From assembly GCA_033961575.1 (NCBI GenBank), contig CM066737.1:96252709-96316708 (forward strand): a stretch of 64,000 bases of DNA, read 5' to 3'. The stretch is from Aselliscus stoliczkanus. Taxonomy: Eukaryota; Chordata; Mammalia; Chiroptera; Hipposideridae. Under the pieces are notes generated by a model. The model did no database searches. It worked only from the letters and a program-made list of their open reading frames with translations, and was not told the origin of the DNA. A program made the position numbers and the translations under genes. Below are positions 46,081 to 58,702 of this stretch, in pieces. Positions within the stretch are counted from its first letter, which is position 1, and each line of letters starts with the position of its first letter.

Positions 46081-46734
46081 ACCATTGCTGGATAATAATG
46101 CTAGTTTGGTCTGAGAGCTGGGAACTGATCTGTTGTTAAGTAGAAACCATGTTCAGAGTGAGTGTGGTACCATTTTTGTATGTATTCCTTGTATTTGGTT
46201 GTTTAGACTGGATTATTTCAAGTTGTGGAAAAATTACTCTTGTTTAATTGATAGCAATTCATTTGTTTCATGATTAAAATGTCATTCTTTTATATTTCAA
46301 TAACATGTAAGTCAATAAAAGACATTCCTGTAGCAGTATTATTAGACCCAGGACCATATAATAAACATTTGAAGGGCATTTGGTATTTTTTAAATTGGCC
46401 AGGTCACTAACTGATCACTTCAAATACCTCTTATGTGGTGGGTGAGTCATAGCATAATCTATACAGGCAGAAGTTAAGGAGACCCTAGGAGGTTAATATG
46501 TACCCGTGTTCCCCATGGAAAGACATAATGCAGGCTCAGAATTCAGCATCGCTAACGAGTCATCCAACCAGTTCCTTCATATTGAAAGGAAGTAACGCCC
46601 CGAATGGCTGCATATATTACAAAACCATTTCAGTACTTGAACTATATGCTCTTTGGAGTTAGGTTTACAGACAATTCAGTGCTATCCTAAATATTCCCAT
46701 TCTATAATTCCAATGCTGGTAGATTTCCATCAAT
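46081..46734. other. Unassigned
   Basis: Nothing nameable. Confidence 0.4.
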
Positions 46735-46870
46735 TCATTCATTCAACATAGATTTCTTTTGTAGTTACTATGTGTAGACTTTCGGTTTGATTCTGGAGAC
46801 AGAACCCCAGGCAAGACAGAGCTTACACTGGGAAGTGCAGACAAGTTAACTGCAATTATGTGGGGCTGAT
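46735..46870 (-). mobile_element. L2 3' end
   Basis: 'attcattcattcaacatagatttcttttgtagttactatgtgta' is the reverse-complement L2 terminus. Confidence 0.65.
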
Positions 46871-47000
46871 GACAGTCCCGATGAATGCACACACGGAAGA
46901 GGTGGGGTGAAGCTGTGATGCCTGAAGCTTGTCTGCTAAAAGCAGTTTTACTGGCCCAGACTCTTTTCTATCAGTTACCAGAACACAGAATCCTGCAGAC

Positions 47001-47149
47001 CAGTGCTTCTCAGACTGTAGTGGATATAAGAATCACCCAGGAACCTGGTAAAATAACAAGGCCCAGGCCCTGCCTCACTTGAACAAAACTGGGCCTCTTC
47101 ATCAGCTCTCCAGGCGATTCTGACACAAGCCTAAGTTTGTGTACCACTG
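47001..47149 (+). mobile_element. MER5A hAT MITE
   Basis: It begins CAGTGCTTCTCAGACTGTAG and ends with the inverted terminus ('gtgtaccactg'). Inner 'agaatcacccaggaacctgg' is diagnostic. Confidence 0.85.
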
Positions 47150-47599
47150 CTATGGACCAAACACTACATCGTTTCATTTCACTGGATATAACTCGACCTG
47201 TGTGGCAGTTATTTTCTGTTTTCTTTCTGGAATGTGGAATAGGACCTGCTACAGGATATCTGATTTCAAGAGACTTTGGGTTGTTTGAAACTGAATTACT
47301 CAAAGTGGAAAAATACAATTTCATATATCTTTTCATGTTGGTTACCTTGCCCCTGACCTATATCTTTGGTTTATTGCACTTATTTCTTTGAAGTTGCTTT
47401 CCGAGCCGAAAACATTTTGTTGAAAAGTGCTCTTATGAATTCAAGATGTGGGATTAAGTAGGAAATACCAGCACCAAAAGACAGACAAATGCTTGATTGA
47501 AGACAACATCCCCTTGGAGGAAAATGCCCATTTCCTATTTCTTTCTTACTTTTCCATTTCCATTGAATTGAGACAGGATTTAAATCAAAGCTTTCCACA

Positions 47600-47790
47600 G
47601 GCAGTTGCATGACTCAGGGGAAGTTGCTTAGCCTTTCTGTACTTCAGTTTCCTCAACTGTAAAATGAGGGAGGTAATAATATTAATAACTACCTCACACG
47701 GTGGTGATGAGCGACTAAGTTGACATTAACGAAAGCACTAGAACAAGAATATAGTAAGTGCTAAATAAATGCTCCTGCTATTATTTGTTT
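47600..47790 (+). mobile_element. MIR SINE
   Basis: 'gttgcttagcctttctgtacttcagtttcctcaactgtaaaatgagg...ataactacctcacacggtggtgatgag...taagtgctaaataaatgct'. Confidence 0.88.
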
Positions 47791-47975
47791 TTCATCCTAC
47801 CTTTTAGATATCTCATTCCTCCTTGTGTGCCTTTTCTTTCCTTTCTGGATTATGTTGAGGCTAAAGACCAATGGGTTCTGTCAAGATTAATTTGAGAAGA
47901 ATCAGGGCCTCCTGAAGGACCGAAATGAAATTAGACTAGCTTCGTGGTTATTGCCCATACTTCTTATAAACGTAT

Positions 47976-48014
47976 GTTTATAAACTGGGGATTTCTGTTT
48001 ATAAACTGGGGATT
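47976..48014. repeat. Short tandem duplication
   Basis: gtttataaactggggatt occurs twice, 3 bp apart. Confidence 0.95.
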
Positions 48015-48798
48015 AAAGCTTAGGAACAGAATTTACTGTCAACTGAGGGCAATGTGAAACTCTGCTTCAAAATGGTAGGCCAGAGACCACCCGTATTGGA
48101 TCCCCAGCACTTCCCCAGAGGAGCCTGTCAATCTCTTAGATGTATGTTTCTACCACGGCCCACACTCACGCCTCTTCCCCTTCCCAGGAGGTGACCGAAG
48201 GGCCAAGGTGAGAACCACCTGTAGACTGTGTATAGAGTTGGGGTAGGGGACTGCTTTTGAGGTGGAACTTCATTTTCAACAAGATAACTGTATTTCCACT
48301 TTGCTCAATTGTAGGCTTATATGCAAATTCTTTACCCAAATGCTTGGTACTTCTCCAACTCTTTCAGGGTTCCATTGTGGTCCCACAGACACAGCCCTGG
48401 GCGCCTGCTCTTGGGCAGGCCACTAAGCATATCTCTGCTCTTTCCTTCCTAGATGCTACCAGCAGTCCCAGGTCTCCCTCCCCTCAGCTTTCCTTGTGTG
48501 CCATCAGCTTTGCTACACAGCCCTCCACTCCTGCTCTGCCATCCACTTTAGTTCTTTGTTCTCTTTACATCCTCAAGTTTCCTCTTAAAAAAAAATGTGT
48601 ATTTATTGCTACCTACCCTCTCCTAGGAAGAGTGATATATACAGTATACTTTGTTTCTGTATGCAGAAATAAAACCACAACTATAAGGATTTTGTGCGTG
48701 GACAACTTGAGAAATAGGAATGATTGGTGTGCTGTATCACCTCAATAAATTAAAACACATACGAGTATATATAAAAATTTAAAAATATACAGTTAACT
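48015..48798. other. Unassigned
   Basis: No repeat named. A 163-codon plus frame (48257-48748) has no known domain and ends beside a SINE. Confidence 0.4.
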
Positions 48799-48902
48799 GG
48801 GCCGGCCGAGTGGCACGGTGGTTAAGCGCTGGTTTGGGAAGCCAGTGGCTCTGGTTCGGGTCCCACATATGAGGACCAGTGACACTGCCCTCAAAAAAAA
48901 AA
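48799..48902 (+). mobile_element. Short head-only SINE
   Basis: Target duplication atacagtta-a/g-ct (48787-48798 and 48903-48914). Full head from GGGCCGGCCGAGTGGC. Confidence 0.96.
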
Positions 48903-49149
48903 ATACAGTTAGCTTAGTTTTATTTGTGTTTGGCCATTTCTACAGTGTGTGCATTTTGTATCAGGTTCCTGTCTTTTCATCTTTGTTCTCACGTACCAAT
49001 TCTCAAAGGAGCATTTTCTTATGCGGTAAGTGCTACATTTAGTGTGATGGTCATTCCTATATTAGTTTCATATGAAATCTTTTATGAGAAATTCCCCATG
49101 TGCTAAAGAAGAAAGATAAAATGTGTCCATGGTATTCATGTACCTATTT

Positions 49150-49740
49150 TGACATGTTTTTAAAAGCTTTCATATTGAAATAATAATAGATTCTCAGAAA
49201 GTTGCAAAAATAGTACATTGAGTCCACTGTGTCCTTCCTCCAGGTTCCCCCAGTAATATCACAGCTGGAGTATATCAAACCAGGAAACTGATGTTGGTAA
49301 TGTGAACTAAAACTACAGCGCCTCAGTTTTCACCATTTTATATGCATTCCTTTGTGTGTGGGTGGGCGGGGACTGTGTGTGTGCATGTGTGCGCATTGTT
49401 CAATTTTATTCCATGTGTAGATTCATGTAACCACTATCACAATCAAGATACAGAAGTGCTCCATCACCACCATGTGACCTTGGACTCACCCTTTACATTC
49501 ACACACCCTAGCCCTAGCAACTACTAATTTGCTCTTCATCACTTCAGTTTTCTCATATTGAGAATATTATGTAAATGAAAGCATACGGTACATAACCTTT
49601 TGAGAGTGATTTTTTTTCATTAAGCGTAACGCCCTGTAGATCTGTCTAGGGCATTAGCATGTGTCAACAGTTTGTACCTTTTTACTGCTGAGGAATATTC
49701 TATTGTATGGATGGATCAGCATTTATTTAACCATTGTTAT
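49150..49740 (-). mobile_element. Old L1 3' end
   Basis: 'ttgaaataataatagattctcagaaagttgcaaaa', 'accactatcacaatcaagatacag', 'ctcatattgagaatattatgtaaatg' and 'ctgctgaggaatattctattgtatgg' are reverse-complement old L1M. Confidence 0.8.
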
Positions 49741-51289
49741 TTCATTCTCTTTCATTTTTGAACTCAGCTTTGTTATTCTTTGAGGTACTGATTTTTCTAC
49801 TATAGCTCCTATGCCCAAGGAAGCCAGTTCAGTGCTTTGCCATGGGATTCTAGCATATGAGAGCTTACATATGAAACTTTACATTCTAATATACTCTCAG
49901 AGGTGGATGGTAATCATTTTAGTAGCATTTAGGTAGGTTTTACATACCTTTGAGCCATAGGATGGATAATATTTTCAATTATGACTACTTGTTCTAAAAT
50001 CTTTACTTCCTATCATAACTTTACATCTCTTTTTTTCTTAGATACTCATATACATATCCTGTATATGGGATGATATCAATTTTTTAACATTGGGTTCTTT
50101 GGCCAATATAATAATACCATTTTAAATAATTTTAATTTTTATTATTACTTATGGAAATCATATTCAGTTTAGAAGTTTCTGATGATCAGAGAAGAAAATT
50201 TTAAAGTCTCCTGAAATCCTGCCATTCACGAAAAACTGCTATTTGATATTTCATTGAAAACCTCTCCAGTGCCCTTGGAACATTTAAACTTTCTGTTCCT
50301 TGATATTAAACTGTCCATCCTGTGGAGTTTACTTGGCGTTAGTCATGTCTCTGGGAGCAGAGTTGGCGTGTCTGTACCCTGTGCCTGAGGGTCTGAGATA
50401 TGACCGAGGCAACCTGAGCCATATGCTCACTCGGTTTTATGGTCCAGGTCTCTGTTGAAATGCCCATCTTCCTTCCTAACTGGTGAGCTGATCTGGAATG
50501 GGCAGAAACCTCAATATATCACTTTATATCCTGCCCCCACCCTGTTGTGCCCTGAGACTTGGGGCAGAGCTATCCCTAAGCTGACATTTTTTCCTGAGAA
50601 CCCCTCCCTGCTTGGCCTTCCAAGGTAAGGGTACCACCCCCTCCCAAGCTGAAGTCACCCATAGTTTCCATCTGACTAATACTAATCCCATCAAGGGGAA
50701 GGGATCCAGGGGGCAAGAGAAAGAAAAAGGTTACTGATGTTATTCCTCTCTGGGAAGCATCTACAGCCAGAGCACTGGTCTTTGGATCCTAAAGACAACC
50801 TTTCTTCATGCCTGCCAGAGTTCTTCCCCTTGAGGTTAGAAGGAAGAGAAGAGGACCGTGGCCTGCCTGCCTTTTCTTCCTGTCAGTGATATGCTGGGAC
50901 GTGGGTGAGATGGCCCGCACTTACCATGAACTCCATTCCTGGCCTGTGAAGTATATAACCCCTCTCTCCGCAATGCCATCTGGCGAGCTCCTGGAGGGAG
51001 GGTACACATTCCCATCCTGTCACTGCTGTGTGCTCAAATGTCCTGCTCAGTGAGGATGTTTAGCAATTACTGTGGGCTCACTGAGCCCTTATTCTCCCAC
51101 TCCAGAAAGCAGATTGAAATGTCAAACTGGCATTATTATAGGGATAGCCTTGCATCATCTCTAGTTTATAAAAATAATGAAATCGATCGCCAACTTGTTG
51201 CTAATATTGGTTACAAATTGTGAGGGTCCATCCCCCAATTGATCCTGGCACATCAGACTGTCTCAGTTTATTCATATCATAGGCCTTGC
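49741..51289. other. Unassigned
   Basis: No nameable element. Open frames are short and unsupported. Confidence 0.4.
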
Positions 51290-51890
51290 CATCCTTAGAA
51301 CTGCATAATTTCTGCATTCCGGAGCTCTAATGAACTCGTCCATCACTTGAATTGTGGCCATCTTTTTCATACTGATCTTGCCAGCCTCCTTTCTGGACCT
51401 CTCTTCAAACCATTCACCATATGACCAAGACAGAGTGATCTTTCTGAAGAGCACATCCGTTTCTGGTCCTCCCTGGCTTGCCAGTATTCCCAGGATGGCA
51501 CCCAGGGTCACCATGAGCTGCACACTAGTTCTCTAGCCTCATGTCCTCTCCCCACAGCCATTCCAAGTGTCCAGCATTTCCCAGAAGGCATTTGCTGCCT
51601 CCAGCTCTTCCCACATATCATTTCCTCTGCTAGGATGTTCTTTCAATCTATTGTTCTTAGAGTCAAACAAAGCATTACTCTTTTGAAAAGAGTTCTTAGA
51701 TGCTTCCTGGAGAAACTCTATGCTCCCATAGATCCTTAGGTGAATCTCTGGTACAACTGTGTCAATTTATTTTCTCTCCACCCCACCCTTACTGCAAATA
51801 TTTTGAATTAGATTGTTTTATTTGGTCTTACATCCTTACTGTCTAAATAGAGTAGATGTTTGACACATATTTACTGAATCAATCCGTATA
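51290..51890 (+). mobile_element. L2 LINE fragment (ORF2 tail to near the 3' end)
   Basis: 'accaagacagagtgatctttctgaagag', 'cagctcttcccacatatcatttcctctgctaggatgttc' and 'agatgtttgacacatatttactgaatcaat' in L2 sense order. Confidence 0.75.
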
Positions 51891-52264
51891 ATTGAACCCT
51901 CCACATGTTTTTTATTCTTTTGTCCTACACCTGTGTTCATATTTTAAACAAAATTCTTTTTGTCAGATGATCACAGTAGGCCACTGTGTTTGTTTTTCTC
52001 AAGTTTGTTTTTCTCCCTCTGAGAAGATATCGTCACAAGGATTTCCACCAAATGGTACTTCTTTTAGGTGAGTCTCTTGAAAATACACATGAGAGAAATT
52101 TCAAACACATATGAGTTGACCTCTCTTAACACTCATGGTTTCTCTCATTATCAGAATCAAAAAATGACTATCATATACATGATTGATGATCCTTCAACAC
52201 TGATAAAACTCTAACTTTGAATATCACTGCCCAACTTTGTTGATTCCTGAGCATGTTTTATTAA
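51891..52264. other. Unassigned
   Basis: Nothing nameable. Confidence 0.4.
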
Positions 52265-52265
52265 T

Positions 52266-52368
52266 TTTTTTTTTGAGGGCAGTGTCACTGGCCCTCACAT
52301 GTGGGACCTGAGATGGGGCCGCTAGCGTCCCAAGCCAGCTCTTAACCACCACGCCACTCGGCCAGCCC
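52266..52368 (-). mobile_element. Short head-only SINE
   Basis: Reverse complement with drift in the B-box (gacctgagatgg) and head (gctagcgtccc). tattaatt/tatcaatt flank it as an imperfect target duplication. One of the older short copies. Confidence 0.92.
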
Positions 52369-52534
52369 TATCAATTATTTTTTCACGTTCTCTCTACTGT
52401 TTTTTTCTTCCCTTCTGTAAACTGGCTACAGTTTTCACTAGCTCTTTAAAAGCACCATTATTAAGGCTACCTATATTGACTTGCCTTGCCACACCTGGCC
52501 TTGTCTCTCCATTATGCTTTCAATAGAGTCTACT

Positions 52535-52722
52535 GCATTGCTTCCCAAACTTGAGCGTGCATCAAAATCACGTGGAGGACTTGTTAAAACACAGACTGTT
52601 GGACTCTATCCTCAGAGTTTCTGACTCGGTAGGTTTGGAGTGGGGCTGAGAATTTACATTTTATAAGAGGTTCCCAGGTGAGGCAGATACTTCTGAAATG
52701 GGAAGGCACTTTGAGACTCACT
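52535..52722 (+). mobile_element. MER5A hAT MITE
   Basis: 'cattgcttcccaaacttgagcgtgcatcaaaatcacgtggaggacttgttaaaacacag...tttgagactcactg' is nearly full length. Confidence 0.88.
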
Positions 52723-53564
52723 GTTCTACTAACGTGCCTAGCATTATTTGCCAATTTTCACAGCTATAGCCACTCAGCTCACATGTGTTGATCCCGCCCC
52801 ATGTAGTTAGGAAGGAATATAAGGCCTTCAGGTGGTTCAGTACCACGTGACTTTACAGCTGGTTCGGTGTGGGTTGCAGACCTGGACCTTTGCTCAGTGT
52901 TCCAGCTTCCATGATTCCTTCCTTCCTGGATTCCTTGTTGGACTTGCTATTTCCTATGAGGCTAGGATACCTTGATTTCCCTGCTCTGTTCCTTCTGAAA
53001 GCTGAAGACCAGAAGGTAAGTTCACTTCCCACAACTGGGCATCTACCTGCTTGCCTAGCTCTATATCTATGACCCTATGCTTACGCTGGTGTCATCGGCT
53101 TGCCTACACTGATTTCTTCTCGTTGCTTGCTGTTAAGAATTTGGAGTTTGTCTGCTCTGTGCCAGTGAACATAATGTCCAGATCTGGTTAATTCTTATCT
53201 GTCATTCCTCGGTGTTAGCTGGGCCTGACTTCGGCGGGTACCGCAGGCTACAGTTTTCTGTGCGTTTCAAACATTGAATATTTATTCAGCTGAACAACTG
53301 TGTTTACATGACTCCTACTTATTCATCCCCCTCTTCGTGTCTGTATATTTCCAGACCCCTGAACCCCAGCCTCCATCTCCTTCATACCCTGAGACTCAGT
53401 GCTGGCTTGTTTCATTTTCCTATACGAATAATGACTTTTCTGGTAAGATCATGCAACTTGGCTGTAAGGTTCTTGTGCTATCTACATACATAACTTAGGT
53501 CAAAGTAAATGAATTATATTTTTTACCTTTTCAGTCTGTTGCTGCGGTCTATGGGCTTGCTACT
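52723..53564. other. Unassigned
   Basis: No named repeat or exon. Confidence 0.4.
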
Positions 53565-53715
53565 TCACATTGTAGTCTGAGGAACAGCAGCATTTTAGGG
53601 GAACTTGTTAGAAATGCAGAACCTCGGGCCCCCAGCAGAGTTACTGAATCACAACCCACACGGTAACCGCAGCCCCAGGTGGTGGGTGTGCACATCGGAA
53701 AGAACTGATCTATGG
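53565..53715 (-). mobile_element. MER5A hAT MITE
   Basis: 'gtagtctgaggaacagcagcattttaggggaacttgttagaaatgcag...cccccagcagagttactgaatca' is reverse-complement MER5A. Confidence 0.72.
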
Positions 53716-54720
53716 CATCGCTCCTGTAGGGTGAATGGTCGGCTGACTAAATGTGACTCACAATCTTCACATGTCACTCCCTTTCCCAATTGGATCACCA
53801 CTGATGTAATAACTACAAACCTATGTTGGCTGAGTTTCCCATTGACCATATGAACTGAAATGAACAATCCATGATTCCGCAGGAACCCAGAAGCTCTCTC
53901 TGTACGTTTGCGATTTCTTGTTGTTTGTGATAGCTCTTTGGTGAGGCTTTTCTAACTATGGCAGCATGATAAAGGGATATTTCTTCAGCGTGCTCTTTGC
54001 CGTGATCTTATGTGGGCTTGATGAGAGGCAGCCTGAGGCCCAGGGCGGATGAGCACCGTGCTAACTATGCTCAACACCATATTCCGGGTGCTTGAAGTAC
54101 TGCTGGGCCATCAGAGTGACTATTCAGGCATCTCTCACCAGCATTTAATGTGGCAAAAGTGTTGAAAGTGGATTTGACTGAGTGAACTAACTCTACCCCA
54201 GGGCTTGTGTGGGGGTGGGGCCAGCAGTAGTGGTCTGGACAGGGATAAGGGAACTGGCCTTGTTGTCAGATGCGCATGCCCCTAGGAGCAGGACTTCAGC
54301 CAGTAACTCCGAGTCCAGAAGTCAGATCCAACCATTGTGGGAAGGGGGCTATTGAAACATACATAGAATGTCAGGGACTCACTCAAGATGGTTCATCCCC
54401 AAAGGGAGGAAACCGGAACATCACCCTGGAGACCCAGGTGGAAGGGGCCTTGTTCATAAGCAGTGCAGTAGAAAGAACATATATTTCATATAGATCTTTA
54501 GGTAATCAGCGTGATAGAGCCATGGTGATGGGTGGGGGATAGACTGAGGCTAAAAGTTAGAGTTGAGTCTCATCTCTGCTCTTCAATCTCCTGAAATTCT
54601 GGAAGAGGTCTCTCAGGTTTCAATAGCAACCAGACTCACAGAGACTGTTAATCTGTCTTTGAACAGAAATCCGACAGCTGAAGGTTTAAGTCTGAAAGCA
54701 AATTTAAGTGTTCAGTTGAG
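53716..54720. other. Unassigned
   Basis: Nothing nameable. Confidence 0.4.
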
Positions 54721-54747
54721 TGTGTGTGTGTGTGTGTGTGTGTGTGT
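54721..54747. repeat. (TG)n microsatellite
   Basis: Thirteen TG units. Confidence 0.97.
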
Positions 54748-54964
54748 TTACAGTTAATTCTTAGACGTATACCATCCTTTTTCATGAGCAGGCTCTTCCT
54801 GTATGTGATCAGTTTTGCTAGTGAACTTGCCTTGCTTATGTGAGTAGCATAACCCTATGTCCATGGAAGAAGACCAGCTATCACCCAAGGACCAGGTGGG
54901 GGCCTCCCAAGTCTCCTGGAGTCCCGTGTGTTTTACCATGGATGTGATAGAGATGTGTTTGGTT

Positions 54965-55143
54965 AGTGCTTCTCACTCTTGAGAGGTTGTGCTTAAGAAT
55001 CACCTGGACAGCTTCTTAAACGTAACTCCTGGGCCCCATCCTCAGATTCTGCAGATCTGGGGTAGGGCCTGAGAATTTGCATTTCCAGCAGACTCCCAAT
55101 TGGTACTGATGTTGGTCTGCGGGCCCAGTTTGAGTAGCACAGC
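54965..55143 (+). mobile_element. MER5A hAT MITE
   Basis: 'agtgcttctcactcttgagagg...aagaatcacctggacagcttcttaaa...gagaatttgcatttccagcagactccc...agtttgagtagcac'. Confidence 0.82.
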
Positions 55144-56277
55144 AGTAGGCTGTTTCCACTATATCATTTTCTGTAGTCTGATGACCACTTCTAGTAGTAA
55201 ACTGTTCGTCAGTCAAAATAGGTCATCTCTTTTCCCTCACCTTTCCTTCTCCTAAGGTAAGGGAGGAAATGGCCAAGGTGACCCTCCTGTCAGCCTGGAG
55301 TAGATTTATCCCTTACTCTGAAGGCCCCGTGGCTTGGGTGCCTTTCTGGATCGGCATTTTGATCGTGGAAAGTTGAAAGTGTTACTTATGTCAAAGTTTC
55401 TGAGCCTCTTCTTTTAATATCCTGGAGGCTGGGTGAAAACATCAACAGACAACCCAATGGCCAGATGTTTGTTGCCCTCTTCTTGGATCTCTTTGTTGGA
55501 ACCCAAAGTAGAAAATAAAAATGAAAGTGACAGATGTCGAACTTCAGTCTCGCAGACTTTTTTTCTTCCAGCAGGCTTCTTTACCTTGCTGTACAGCCTG
55601 TTCTACCCCAGTGACAGCTCACTGGTGGGGTGGGCTGAAGGCTATGTATGAAACAGTCCATGGTGAGGCAAATGCCCTCTCACAATCTAAGCCATGAATC
55701 TTTAGAGGAGCCACCCTAAATACTCCAAATACTTAATTTTGGGAAGATTCCTCACTGTCTCTTGGTCTTCTGACAAGTAGGTTCGTAAAGCAAAAAACCT
55801 GGATCCTAGACCTGGCACCGCTTTGAATAGCTGAGTGACCTTGGACTAGTGTCTTTGCCTTTCTGGCCCCTTCTTTTTTCCATGCACATCTGGTTCTAAT
55901 TCTGAGCTTTGGAATTAGAGTTCTTGTACCAAGCAGGCAGGTAGGAGATGGGGCACAGTTTGATCTTACTGGCTGTATTGTAAGTCTCAGGCCTAAGGTG
56001 TGTAGCCTTATTGTCATGGTCAGGGGCTGTTAAGGGCTAAGGGTCCCCTTGAATGGGATAAGTACAAAGCCCAAGGCCCTGTCTGCTTAGGACAGTGAGT
56101 AGCTAATTCTAATACCTACAGTAGCAAGAAAGTTCAATAAACCAGGGAAGTGGGCCAGGAGTGTTGATAGGGAACAGTGAGGATGGTGGTGAAGGGGAGA
56201 GCATGTGCCATGTCTACAGACTACAGCAGCTAAAGAGACCCAGACAGCTGGTGCCATGGAAGCCTAGAGCTGCCAGA
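55144..56277. other. Unassigned
   Basis: A MIR-like scrap at 55830-55865 ('ctgagtgaccttggactagtgtctttgcc') and otherwise nothing nameable. Confidence 0.4.
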
Positions 56278-56291
56278 TCCTCTGACTTTTT

Positions 56292-56443
56292 ATTATTTAT
56301 TTATTATTATTATTTATTATTAATAATAGTTACAGATATACAAAACAATGCAATAGTTATCTTTTTCACCCCTTACAAAGTGACTACCTCATCCCTCCTC
56401 CCCTGTCCCCCCCACCCCCAATATTATACATATCTGTTACAAT
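56292..56443 (-). mobile_element. 5'-truncated copy of the HAL1 3' end
   Basis: 'tacaaaacaatgcaatagttat', 'accccttacaaagtga' and the C-rich run match the left (3') end of the element at 18563. Target duplications tcctctg-a/g-ctttttA lie at 56278-56291 and 56444-56457. About 150 bp long. Confidence 0.82.
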
Positions 56444-56489
56444 TCCTCTGGCTTTTTAGGAGAAGCCAGAACTCTAGAGGATTCCTCCA

Positions 56490-56502
56490 CCCCCCCCCCC
56501 CC
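56490..56502. repeat. C homopolymer tract
   Basis: Thirteen C's in a C-rich context; hard to sequence accurately. Confidence 0.9.
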
Positions 56503-57875
56503 ACCCCTGCCCTCCAGTGTGAGATAACAAGTACTTTGAAAAGTTGTCAAATATCTTAAATACCACTTTAGGTTGAATTTGGCCTGCAGTGAACCTGTTT
56601 TGACTTCTAGACTATGAATGGCAGGTTGAAGAAGACATTACAAATTCAGTTTGTGTGTTGATAACCATTTGTCAATACGGATCTAGTTTCAGAGGCTCTT
56701 GATTGGATTCCCCAGCTTAGATCTACTTACGGCTTAAGCAACAGATAATTGAACAACAAATACCTTAATCTTCATTAAACTCTGGGTTCTGTTTTTGCTT
56801 GGTGCAGAAATGGATCTAGATATGTACATTCTATATTGGATTTTAGCCTTTCTCCTGCATTTTTCCTGTAATAATTACATTAAAATGAAAACATTTAAGC
56901 CAAGGGTACTAATGGCATATGGTATTTAATACAAATCTGTGACATTTCTGTTATAATAATTTTAGCATAAGAAAATGAAGATTGAACACCACTGGTTGAA
57001 CAACAATGAGTAAATCTAGTGAACTGTTGTCATTCTAAATTTTAGATGCAGCTATTTTTCTCCAGAGATAATGTTGAATCGTTCTTCCAAAACACTTACA
57101 TCAAAAGGAAAAGATAAGGACAAGGCAAATGACAAACTTCAATGGATGAAAGATATTAAAAAGCAAATGTCATTCTCTCTACCCCATTCCATTGCCTATG
57201 CTGCTCTGGGGCTCTGTAGCCTGAAGAGGGAAGAAGATAACCAAGCAGATACACACAAATGTGGAAATACTTAAATAATATAGAAATCTCCAGAATATGC
57301 AGCAGAGTCATGTTAAAGCCAAATGACTCTTCATAAATTATCAGCTCAAGATTTGGAGACTTCTTGCTTATCCTTAAAGATTCTGAACACCAAAACCCAC
57401 ACATGTCAGCATAAATGGGTCATATTCTAAAGTTTTCTGAAATCAAAGGCCAACTAATATATATTAGTTTAACCAGCTCTAAGTAACTAGAGTGTTTAAT
57501 TGTTAGAATCCATTCTTGTGGTCTGGATTGTATTTAATTTTTTTGTGGGTGTAACACACCCAACTTACAATGTTGATAAAAGTCTCTAAGAAATAAAATC
57601 CCCATTTAAAACAATTGGACTAAATACTTTGGACTACGAGAGGCTAGGACTCTTAAGTTTTGAAGCACTTCAAGCTCTTCTTAGCCAGGCAGAACCAGGC
57701 CCTGGCTGAGGCCACCTGGATCTGTATGTTCTGAATGTCTTCATTTTCCCCCAATGGATTAAATTAATTATTTGCATTTTTTTTCTTAACATTATTTTAA
57801 AAAACTTACAATATTACCACAGAAACAGAAAAGACAGTTTAGGGAATATAATCAATAAGAAAAAAAAATTATATT
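56503..57875. other. Unassigned
   Basis: Nothing nameable. A lysine-rich 67-codon frame at 57071 has no known match. Confidence 0.4.
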
Positions 57876-58022
57876 GGGCCGGCCGAATGGCTCAGTTGGT
57901 TAAGAGCTCGCTCAAGAGTGCAAGCTGAGCTCTGAGCAACAGTGGTTCGAGGCCAGCCCGAGCTGAGTTGCTGGTGAGCTGCCAACAGGTGGCAGGATGG
58001 CTCAGCTAAAAAAAAAAAAAGG
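57876..58022 (+). mobile_element. Third tRNA-derived SINE type (about 140 bp)
   Basis: It starts GGGCCGGCCGAATGGCTCAG with an A-box-like TGGCTCAGTTGGTTAAGAGC and a B-box-like GGTTCGAGGCC, then a short body ending ggcaggatggctcagct and poly-A. Target duplication aaaaaaattatat on both sides (ending 57874 and 58034). The body differs from both the short and long SINEs described here. Confidence 0.88.
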
Positions 58023-58044
58023 AAAAAAATTATATAAGTATAGT

Positions 58045-58300
58045 TGGTATGCAATCTTATATTGGTTATATTAGTTTCAGGTGTACAATATAGTGATTCA
58101 ACATTTTTATACCTTACACTGTGATCACCCCACTAATTCTGGTAATCACCTGTCGCCATACAAACCTATCACAATATTATTGACTATATTCCCCTTTTAG
58201 CCATTCCCCACCCCTCTCCTCTAGTAACCATCCCTTTGGTCTCTGTTTCTATGAGTCTGTTTTTGTTTTGTTTTTTAGATTCCACATGTAAGTCTTGCTG
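58045..58300 (-). mobile_element. L1 3' UTR
   Basis: 'ttagtttcaggtgtacaatatagtgattcaacatttttatacc' and 'gtctctgtttctatgagtctgttttt' are reverse-complement L1. The third-type SINE inserted just beyond its A-rich end. Confidence 0.82.
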
Positions 58301-58635
58301 CCATGTAACCTGGGTGTTAGGGGATCTACAGGGTTGCCTATCTGGTCTCTAAAGATTTCTGGTGGCCTTGAGCCTTGTTATACAATACTATTATGTAACT
58401 ATATATGATAGTTATACATGCCTGAAGGCATCCTGAATGAACCAGAAGCCTCTTCCCGCAGCATTTACCACATTCCTTAGACTTCTGAGAGACTGTATCT
58501 CTGCATTTTGGTATTGGATTCCCCTTATCCCCAAAGCTCAGACATGATCTATTTAGGTAGTTGCTCATACTTTCTCTAAGAAGGTTTACTTTATCCTGTG
58601 CCAAGGTTTCCTATAATTGTCAGGACCCACGATTC

Positions 58636-58702
58636 TTAACACATTTTTTGTGGGAAACGAGTAAACTCATATAGCTTTTTATGCCCGCTTACAAAGTGTT
58701 AA
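58636..58702 (+). mobile_element. piggyBac-like MITE, copy 1 (67 bp)
   Basis: Bounded by TTAA at 58636-58639 and 58699-58702. It begins TTAACACATTTTTTGTGGGA and ends with AAAGTGTTAA, giving short inverted termini TTAACAC. The whole unit recurs inverted at 62518-62587. TTAA boundaries and the 'gggaaacgagt' motif are as in piggyBac elements of bats. Confidence 0.85.

Noticed and set aside
48257..48748. 163-codon plus frame
   Set aside because: Serine/leucine-rich, no domain, runs through AT-rich sequence and stops just before a SINE.
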